This document shows, in pieces, positions 25,644 to 31,105 of a DNA stretch of 31,105 nucleotides. Each line of letters starts with the position of its first letter. Position 1 is the stretch's first letter. The translations under genes were made by a program, and so were the position numbers. This stretch comes from SVQP01 sp045587385 (GTDB taxonomy: Bacteria > Bacillota > Clostridia > Oscillospirales > CAG-272), in contig JAZNCE010000107.1 in NCBI GenBank assembly GCA_045587385.1, positions 1-31,105 on the forward strand, written 5' to 3'. The notes under the pieces are model-generated. The model made no database searches, was not told where the DNA came from, and worked only from the letters and a program-made list of their open reading frames with translations.

Positions 25644-26028
25644 GTGTCATCCTGAGCGAAGGAGCAACGCGACTGAGTCGAAGTTTTGCGAAATGAAGTT
25701 GCAAGCAACGGAATGAAGCAAAACCGACGAGGAAGTGCGTTTTGCGCACGACCGAGGAAGGGATCTCTGAGCGGTTTGTATTATGCCGCCTGCACAAAGA
25801 AACATTTGAATGTGTGCGGTATGGGATATGAGAAAAATGTAACCAAGGCTGAGCAGACATTGCGCAAACTCATTAGAGATCCCGCTGTGCGCGTTTCGCG
25901 CTTGCGGTTTTGCTCCACTCCACTTTGTTACATTCCGCAAAACTTCGACTTCGTATGAAATCCCGAATGAAAGTATGAATAAAACAGCGCGATATCATCG
26001 GGCTTTCATACTCCGCTCAGGATGACAC
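25644..26028. mobile_element. MITE-like foldback element with 15-bp inverted ends
   Basis: GTGTCATCCTGAGCG at 25644-25658 is exactly the inverse complement of 26014-26028. Further in, GTCGAAGTTTTGCG (25677-25690) is the inverse complement of 25936-25949, and GGGATCTCT (near 25758) faces AGAGATCCC (near 25876). The whole 385 bp could fold into one long imperfect hairpin. It has no credible gene inside. Whether it moves or is an old repeat cannot be told; no clear target-site duplication is seen. Confidence 0.8.
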
Positions 26029-26175
26029 AGGACGGATACTATTTGGAAATTCCAGATTACCCATGTATAACCGCAGGCGCGAGAATTTCGTCTATGCCGA
26101 AATATGTGATCGCCCGCGTCCTTTGTCATACTTATTCTACACTTCACCATTTGCATTGTTTTTTCTCACAACCTA
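26029..26175 (+). other. Gap between the foldback element and the scfA promoter
   Basis: I see no gene here. The sequence is AT-rich towards the promoter at 26176 and contains only spurious short reading frames. Confidence 0.5.
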
Positions 26176-26204
26176 TTGACAAAAACCGCGATCAATGCTA
26201 TAAT
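26176..26204 (+). promoter_or_regulatory. Promoter of the SCIFF locus
   Basis: TTGACA (26176-26181) and TATAAT (26199-26204) are spaced by 17 bases, with an extended TGC just before the -10. All hexamers are consensus, so the peptide gene should be transcribed strongly in vegetative cells. Confidence 0.93.
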
Positions 26205-26242
26205 ACATCTGTTAAGCTTATTTCTATAAGGAGAGAATTATC

Positions 26243-26389
26243 ATGAAGAGAATTCAGACTATCCAGACCCGTGATCTCGCTAAGAGCGTAAACAACGGTG
26301 GTTGCGGCGAGTGCCAGACCTCCTGCCAGTCCGCTTGCAAGACCTCTTGCGGCGTTGCTAACCAGGAATGCGAGGCTAACAAGGACTAA
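26243..26389 (+). CDS. scfA: SCIFF ranthipeptide precursor
   Basis: A 48-residue peptide starting at ATG 26243 with AAGGAG at 26228-26233. The leader MKRIQTIQTRDLAKSVNNGG is followed by a core with six cysteines at 21, 24, 28, 32, 36 and 43 (CGECQTSCQSACKTSCG ... EC). This is the family named for six cysteines in forty-five residues, found in nearly all Clostridia. The maturase next door installs thioether links between Cys sulfur and other residues (Thr in the characterised Clostridium thermocellum pair); T26 and T34 are candidate acceptors here. The product's role is not settled; links to quorum sensing and redox control have been proposed. A stem-loop separates it from the maturase gene. 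Confidence 0.96.
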   Translation: MKRIQTIQTRDLAKSVNNGGCGECQTSCQSACKTSCGVANQECEANKD

Positions 26390-26404
26390 TTACATAGTCC
26401 AATG

Positions 26405-26445
26405 AACGGGGCTGAGGCAAATTGCCGTAGCCCCGTTACTTTTGA
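26405..26445 (+). terminator. Attenuator-like stem-loop between scfA and scfB
   Basis: AACGGGGCT (26405-26413) pairs with AGCCCCGTT (26429-26437); the interior GGCA/TGCC adds a small second stem. It is followed by ACTTTTG, a weak T-run. A leaky terminator here would give much peptide mRNA and little maturase mRNA. Confidence 0.8.
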
Positions 26446-26464
26446 GAAAAGGGTATAATTAAAA

Positions 26465-27889
26465 ATGATTCACCAGTATAAATTAAACGGATATAACATC
26501 GTGCTTGACGTGTACAGCGGTTCTGTGCACGCAGTAGACGAGATCGCATATGATATGATTGCCATGTATGAGGCGAACGATAAGCAGACTATTATCGACG
26601 CCATGATGGAAAAGTATGGTGAGCGCGAGGACGTGACCGAAGCAGAGCTTGCCGAGTGCTATGACGACATTACCGCACTTGCCGAGCAGGGCAAGCTGTT
26701 CGCGCCCGACGTTTACCGCGACAAGGCGTTTGATTTCAAGAACAGAAACACGGTCGTCAAGGCGCTTTGCCTGCACGTGGCGCACACCTGCAACCTCAAC
26801 TGTGAATATTGCTTTGCAGCACAGGGCAAATATCACGGTGACAGAGCTGTGATGTCCTTAGAGGTCGGTAAGGCTTCCATCGATTTTCTGATCAAGCATT
26901 CCGGCACGCGCCGCAATTTGGAGGTAGACTTCTTTGGCGGCGAACCCTTGATGAACTTTGACGTGGTCAAGGAGATCGTGGCGTACGCACGCAGCATCGA
27001 GAAGGAGCATAACAAGAACTTCCGCTTTACGCTGACCACCAACGGCGTACTTGTTGATGACGAGGTCATCGATTGGGCAAATCGCGAGTGCCACAACGTC
27101 GTGCTTTCCTTGGACGGCAGGGAAGAGGTGCACGACAGACTGCGCAAAACGGTCAACGGCAAGGGCAGCTACGCGACCATTGTGCCCAAGTTCCGGCACT
27201 TTGTGGAAAAGCGCGAGGGCAACGGCTACTACCTGCGCGGTACGTATACCCGCAACAACCTTGACTTTACCAACGACATTTTCCATATGATCGATCTTGG
27301 CTTTGACCAGCTCTCCATGGAGCCCGTGGTCTGTGCACCCGAGGATCCTTACGCGCTTCGAGCAGAGGATCTGCCCGTGCTGTTTGAGCAGTACGAAATT
27401 CTTGCCAAGGCGCAGATCGAACGTCGCAGAGAGGGCAAGCCCTTTACCTTCTATCATTACATGCTCAACCTGGAGCACGGCCCCTGCGTCTACAAGCGCA
27501 TCAGCGGCTGCGGCTCGGGCACCGAATATATGGCTGTTACCCCTTGGGGTGATCTCTACCCCTGCCACCAGTTTGTCGGTGAAGAGGCATACAAGCTGGG
27601 CGACCTTTGGACGGGCGTGACCAATACCGCGTTGCGCGATGAGTTCAAGCTGTGCAACGCATATGCAAGACCCGATTGCGCGGATTGCTGGGCAAGAATG
27701 TATTGCTCGGGCGGCTGCGCAGCAAACGCATACCATGCAACAGGCTCGATCAAGGGCGTGTACGAATACGGCTGCGAGCTGTTCCGCAAGCGTATTGAGT
27801 GCGCTGTGATGGTCAAGGTTGCAGAATATCAGGACGGCATTGCCGCATCGGAGAGCGATTGCTCCGATTGCGAGTCTTGCGAGCAGTAA
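26465..27889 (+). CDS. scfB: SCIFF peptide radical SAM maturase
   Basis: A 474-residue radical SAM enzyme that cross-links the SCIFF peptide. The N-terminal 90 residues (YNIVLDVYSGSVHAVDEIAYD ...) match the recognition domain that grips the leader. The SAM-cluster motif C109-x3-C113-x2-C116 (CNLNCEYC) is intact, and FFGGEPLMNF and TLTTNGVL are typical of the barrel. From about residue 340 the SPASM region has many Cys (GPCVYK, GCGSGTEYM, YPCHQF, CADCWARMYCSGGC, YGCELF), enough for two auxiliary Fe-S clusters. The C-terminus ends in an extra C466-x2-C469-x2-C472 tail. The ribosome binding site is weak (AAAAGGG, 26446-26453), consistent with low levels relative to the peptide. It is placed directly downstream of scfA. 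Confidence 0.96.
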   Translation: MIHQYKLNGYNIVLDVYSGSVHAVDEIAYDMIAMYEANDKQTIIDAMMEKYGEREDVTEAELAECYDDITALAEQGKLFAPDVYRDKAFDFKNRNTVVKALCLHVAHTCNLNCEYCFAAQGKYHGDRAVMSLEVGKASIDFLIKHSGTRRNLEVDFFGGEPLMNFDVVKEIVAYARSIEKEHNKNFRFTLTTNGVLVDDEVIDWANRECHNVVLSLDGREEVHDRLRKTVNGKGSYATIVPKFRHFVEKREGNGYYLRGTYTRNNLDFTNDIFHMIDLGFDQLSMEPVVCAPEDPYALRAEDLPVLFEQYEILAKAQIERRREGKPFTFYHYMLNLEHGPCVYKRISGCGSGTEYMAVTPWGDLYPCHQFVGEEAYKLGDLWTGVTNTALRDEFKLCNAYARPDCADCWARMYCSGGCAANAYHATGSIKGVYEYGCELFRKRIECAVMVKVAEYQDGIAASESDCSDCESCEQ

Positions 27890-27931
27890 AAACGCTACGC
27901 AAATGCCTTGTTCAATCGCCAAGAGGAATGA

Positions 27932-30334
27932 ATGATGGCATTTTCAAGTAAAACCCTACAAACCTTAGAATTTGATAAGGTCTGCGCCATGCTTGCCGAG
28001 CACGCTCACACCGACGGTGCGCGCGCCATGGCAATCACGCTCTCGCCCTCGGACGATCCCGACGAGATCTTGCGCAGACAAAGAAGAACCACCGATGCAA
28101 AGCGACTGCTTGACGTCAAGGGCACGCCCTCGTTTGGGTACGTGCGCGACGTGGGCGAGATCTGCGAGCGCGCCGACAAGGGCGCGGTGCTCTCACCGCG
28201 CGAGCTTTTGGACGTTGCCAACGTGCTGCGCACCGCGCGCCTGTTGGTGGATTATTGCCACGGCAATCACATTTTTGATACCGTGCTGGACGAGATCTTC
28301 GACCGCCTGACCCCCGATCGCAAGTTGGAGGAGCGCATCACGCGCGCCATTGTGGCAGAGGATCTGATCGCGGACGAGGCGTCTCCCGCCTTGGCGGACA
28401 TCCGCCGCAAGATCCGTTCGACCAACAGCCGTATCAAGGAAACGCTGCAAAAGTACGTGCAGGGCGGCACGCATGCCAAGTACCTGCAGGAAAATATCGT
28501 CACCAGCCGTAACGGCAGATACGTCATTCCCGTTAAGACCGAGTATAAAAACGAGGTCAAGGGCTTGGTACACGATACCTCGTCTTCGGGCGCTACTTTG
28601 TTTATCGAGCCTATGGCTGTGGTCGAGGCAAATAACGAGCTGCGCGTATTGCAGTCCAAGGAGCAGCACGAGATCGAGCGCATCCTTGCCGAGCTTTCCG
28701 AGGCGGTCAGCAACGCAACCGGAATTTTAACACTGAACTATTATAATATTGTAACTCTTTCGTATTGCTTCGCCTGCGCGGAGCTGTCTGCAGCCATGAA
28801 CGCGTCCGCTCCCGCGCTTTCCGAGGACGGAACCTTCCGCCTGGTGCGTGCAAGACACCCTTTGATTGACCGCGACCGTGTCGTACCCATCAACGTCAGC
28901 CTTGGCGGTGAGTGCGGATACGATACCGTGATTATCACGGGCCCCAATACGGGCGGTAAGACCGTTACGCTTAAAACGCTTGGTCTGTTTGCGCTGATGG
29001 CACAGTCGGGATTGCATATCCCCGCAGATCAGGAGTCTGTCGTACCCGTGCTGCACGCAGTACTGGTAGACCTTGGTGACGAGCAGAGCATTGAGCAATC
29101 ACTCTCCACCTTCTCCTCGCACATGGTCAATATCGTGGATATTATGAAACAGGTCGGGGAACACACGCTGGTGCTGTTCGATGAGCTTGGCGTGGGTACA
29201 GACCCCGTCGAGGGCGCGGCACTTGCCGTGTCCGTCATTGAGTCGGTGCGTGCCGCGGGTGCTATGTGCGCTGCCACCACCCACTATGCGGAGCTTAAGG
29301 CGTTCGCGCTCAATACCCCCGGCGTAAGAAACGCATCCTGCGAGTTTGACGTGGAAACCCTGCGTCCTACCTATAAGCTGATCATCGGTACGCCCGGTAA
29401 ATCCAACGCGTTTGCCATTTCGGAAAAGCTGGGACTGTCCACCGATATTATCGGCAGAGCGCAGGAGTTGATCAGCGCGGATAACCGTCACTTTGAGGAT
29501 GTCATCGGTCAGTTGGAGCAAAGCCGTATGGAAATGGAGCAGCACAGAGAAGAGGCTGCAAGATTGCGCACCGAATACGAGCAGTTCAAAAAGCAATCCG
29601 AAAAAAAGATCGCCGAGCAGGTCGCACGTGCCGATAAGGAGCTGGAGGCTGCCCGCGTTAAGGCAAATTCCATGGTGCAGAGTGCCAAGGCGTCTTATGA
29701 TTTTATTCTGGATCAGATGGAAAAGATCCGCAAGTCCAAGGACAGCGCCAAGATGGGCGAGGAAATGGACGCGGCAAAGCGTGCCGTGCGCGAGCATCTG
29801 AAGCAGAATGGTGATAAATTCGATCCCGTGCAAAAGCAGGATGAGGATGATAAGAATTACGTGCTGCCCAGAGCGTTGCGCAAGGGCGACGAGGTCATCA
29901 TTCGTTCGCTGGGGACCAAGGGCGTTGTGGTCGAGGTACCGGATAAGAGCGGCAACGCACAAATCAAGGCGGGCATTCTGACCACGCGCGTCAACGTCAA
30001 GGATCTTAAGCTTGTCGTAGAAGAGGCAACGCTGACCAAGGACGGCAAGAAGAATAAGGTGTCTACCTACAGCGTGCAGAAGAATCACGACTTCAAGGAT
30101 GAGATCGATCTGCGCGGCATGAACGGAGATGAAGCCTGGTTTGCAGTTGACAAATATCTGGATAGCGCAATTCTGTACGGTTTCCGCACCGTGCGTATCA
30201 TTCACGGTAAGGGAACGGGCGCTTTGCGTCAGGCAATGCAGAACTTTTTGCGCACGGATAAGAGAGTCGCATCCTTCCGCCGCGGACAATACGGCGAAGG
30301 GGATAGCGGCGTGACCGTCGTCGAACTCAAGTAA
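27932..30334 (+). CDS. mutS2: MutS2/RqcU family ATPase-endonuclease
   Basis: An 800-residue MutS2 protein. In Bacillus it acts on collided ribosomes and stalled translation (RqcU); older work linked it to suppression of recombination. ATG 27932 and 27935 are both possible after AAGAGGA (27921-27927). The core has the MutS ATPase: the P-loop TGPNTGGKTVTLK near residues 336-347, DELGVGTDPVEGAAL near 416, and TTHYAELKAFA. A long coiled coil follows (about 520-600), then a KOW-like beta region. The Smr nuclease domain spans about 724-800, with EIDLRGMNGDEAWFAVDKYL and VRIIHGKGTGALR. The mismatch-recognition domain of true MutS is absent, as expected. It is 42 bp after scfB and may be cotranscribed. 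Confidence 0.96.
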   Translation: MMAFSSKTLQTLEFDKVCAMLAEHAHTDGARAMAITLSPSDDPDEILRRQRRTTDAKRLLDVKGTPSFGYVRDVGEICERADKGAVLSPRELLDVANVLRTARLLVDYCHGNHIFDTVLDEIFDRLTPDRKLEERITRAIVAEDLIADEASPALADIRRKIRSTNSRIKETLQKYVQGGTHAKYLQENIVTSRNGRYVIPVKTEYKNEVKGLVHDTSSSGATLFIEPMAVVEANNELRVLQSKEQHEIERILAELSEAVSNATGILTLNYYNIVTLSYCFACAELSAAMNASAPALSEDGTFRLVRARHPLIDRDRVVPINVSLGGECGYDTVIITGPNTGGKTVTLKTLGLFALMAQSGLHIPADQESVVPVLHAVLVDLGDEQSIEQSLSTFSSHMVNIVDIMKQVGEHTLVLFDELGVGTDPVEGAALAVSVIESVRAAGAMCAATTHYAELKAFALNTPGVRNASCEFDVETLRPTYKLIIGTPGKSNAFAISEKLGLSTDIIGRAQELISADNRHFEDVIGQLEQSRMEMEQHREEAARLRTEYEQFKKQSEKKIAEQVARADKELEAARVKANSMVQSAKASYDFILDQMEKIRKSKDSAKMGEEMDAAKRAVREHLKQNGDKFDPVQKQDEDDKNYVLPRALRKGDEVIIRSLGTKGVVVEVPDKSGNAQIKAGILTTRVNVKDLKLVVEEATLTKDGKKNKVSTYSVQKNHDFKDEIDLRGMNGDEAWFAVDKYLDSAILYGFRTVRIIHGKGTGALRQAMQNFLRTDKRVASFRRGQYGEGDSGVTVVELK

Positions 30335-30347
30335 AGTATCATAGATT

Positions 30348-30780
30348 GAAAGTTTTTGCGTCGCTTTTTTCAAAAGGCGACCGGGGACTTGGGGCAGCGC
30401 CCCAAGTCGCGCCCGCAGGCGCGAAACAACTCCACGCCGTTTTTGCTTCTTTTTGCGGCTTCTTGCTCAAAAAGAAGGGAAGCGGTTTGCGCAGCGTATC
30501 CCATAACAATATACCCCAAGTAAAGCCCTCGGACATCCGAGGGCTATGTTACGGTATTTGTAAGTATTCGGCTAACTCACAAAAGTTTTGATCAAACTTT
30601 TTCAAAAGTTTGCGCAGGTCGAGGGCGCGAAGCCCTCGTCGCCTCCGCAGAGGCGAAACCTCTTTACGCCGTTTTTGCTTCTTTTTGCGGCTTCTTGCCC
30701 AAAAAGAAGGGGAACGGTTTGCGCAGCGTATCCCACAACAATATACCCCAAGTAAAGCCCTCGGACATCCGAGGGCTTTG
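30348..30780 (+). repeat. Two tandem copies of the structured intergenic repeat (copies B and C)
   Basis: Copy B (from 30348) and copy C (from 30582) are repeated with a period of about 232 bp. Each has a GAAAGTTTT- or AAAAGTTTTG-type head, GC-rich hairpins (GGGGC and GAGGGC types), a CTTCTTTTTG ... CAAAAAGAAG arm pair, GCAGCGTATCCCA, and a closing hairpin AGCCCTCGGA-CA-TCCGAGGGCT (30524-30545 and 30756-30777). Copy A near 19569 shares the first parts. The closing hairpin of copy C is followed by a T-rich stretch and may end the mutS2 transcript. Confidence 0.88.
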
Positions 30781-30862
30781 TTTATCCACCCGGGACGCCG
30801 TCGTTTGTACATCCTGCACAAATCACATGTATAACAAATATACACTTTGTCGAAACTCACAC

Positions 30863-30891
30863 TTGACAAAGCGGGGGGAAAGTGGTAGAAT
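30863..30891 (+). promoter_or_regulatory. Promoter P1 of a probable rRNA operon
   Basis: TTGACA (30863-30868) and TAGAAT (30886-30891) are separated by 17 bases. It is the first of two tandem promoters, with a GGTCGC-GAGG-GCGACC hairpin (30898-30913) just downstream. Confidence 0.85.
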
Positions 30892-30984
30892 ATTCAAGGT
30901 CGCGAGGGCGACCGAAAGATATCGAGAGTCTTGGAAGTCGGTAGAAAAAAGTTGAAAAAATCCAAAAAACTTTTGAAAAACCTA

Positions 30985-31013
30985 TTGACAAACGAAAGAC
31001 ACTGTGATATAAT
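30985..31013 (+). promoter_or_regulatory. Promoter P2 of a probable rRNA operon
   Basis: TTGACA (30985-30990) and TATAAT (31008-31013) are 17 bases apart, with an extended TGA before the -10. This is a consensus, very strong promoter. Confidence 0.92.
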
Positions 31014-31020
31014 AATCGAG

Positions 31021-31105
31021 CTGCCGCAAAAACGGCAAGCGAGTTACCGGAAACGGTAGCGGACATTGGTCCTTGACAATTGAATAACAGAGAGAAGTAC
31101 AAAGC
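31021..31105 (+). promoter_or_regulatory. Leader RNA resembling the 5' end of an rRNA operon
   Basis: Two small hairpins, TGCCG-CAAAAA-CGGCA and TACCG-GAAA-CGGTA, precede GGTCCTTGACAATTGAATAACA. That last stretch resembles the boxA-like element common before 16S rRNA in Clostridia. No rRNA sequence is inside the window, so the identity rests on the leader and the tandem promoters. Confidence 0.6.

Noticed and set aside
25686..25958. A 90-residue protein in the foldback element
   Set aside because: It spans the arms of an inverted repeat, lacks a ribosome binding site and shows no domain.
30346..30955. Several short proteins in the repeat region after mutS2
   Set aside because: They translate hairpin repeats, appear on both strands, and have no ribosome binding sites.

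Overview
The window looks like a chromosomal segment of a spore-forming, probably gut-dwelling member of the Clostridia. The evidence is a T-box upstream of valS, strong AGGAGG-type ribosome binding sites, the sporulation genes ylbJ, yqfC and yqfD, a SCIFF ranthipeptide locus, and several secreted proteins with dockerin-like and cohesin-like modules. Housekeeping genes are fairly GC-rich with GC-ending codons. The secreted-protein genes at the left are more AT-rich and repetitive. No species is claimed.

Left part (1-8565, + strand): four consecutive genes for exported proteins. The first, cut by the window edge, carries about 19 cysteine-rich repeats and ends in two near-identical dockerin-like repeats. 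The second and fourth have a signal peptide, cohesin-like beta domains, a shared module rich in aromatic residues, and a C-terminal dockerin pair. The third has a cohesin-like domain, an InlB-type repeat, a PPTTE linker, a CxxC/CxxC knuckle and a C-terminal membrane anchor. Together they could form a small surface assembly held by cohesin-dockerin contacts, although the partners are inferred. A bidirectional terminator closes this block.

Middle part (8584-19565): valS on the - strand with its T-box leader and promoter; a divergent tRNA-Thr(GGT) gene with promoter and terminator; a C_GCAxxG_C_C protein; and a translationally coupled DUF3343 plus cysteine desulfurase-like pair on the - strand. 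Next come ylbJ (-) divergent from yqfC-yqfD (+), then phoH, ybeY, an unknown membrane protein and era. From yqfC to era the genes are overlapping or closely spaced, as in an operon.

Right part (19566-31105): a structured intergenic repeat, then recO, an Orn/Lys/Arg decarboxylase-like gene, a TIM-barrel-like unknown and a CotH-kinase lipoprotein. A 385-bp foldback element with 15-bp inverted ends follows. Then comes the SCIFF peptide gene scfA, missed by simple ORF length cut-offs (48 residues), with its own promoter and a stem-loop before the radical SAM maturase scfB. mutS2 is next, then two tandem copies of the same structured repeat seen after era. The window ends in two strong tandem promoters and a leader that resembles the start of an rRNA operon lying just outside.
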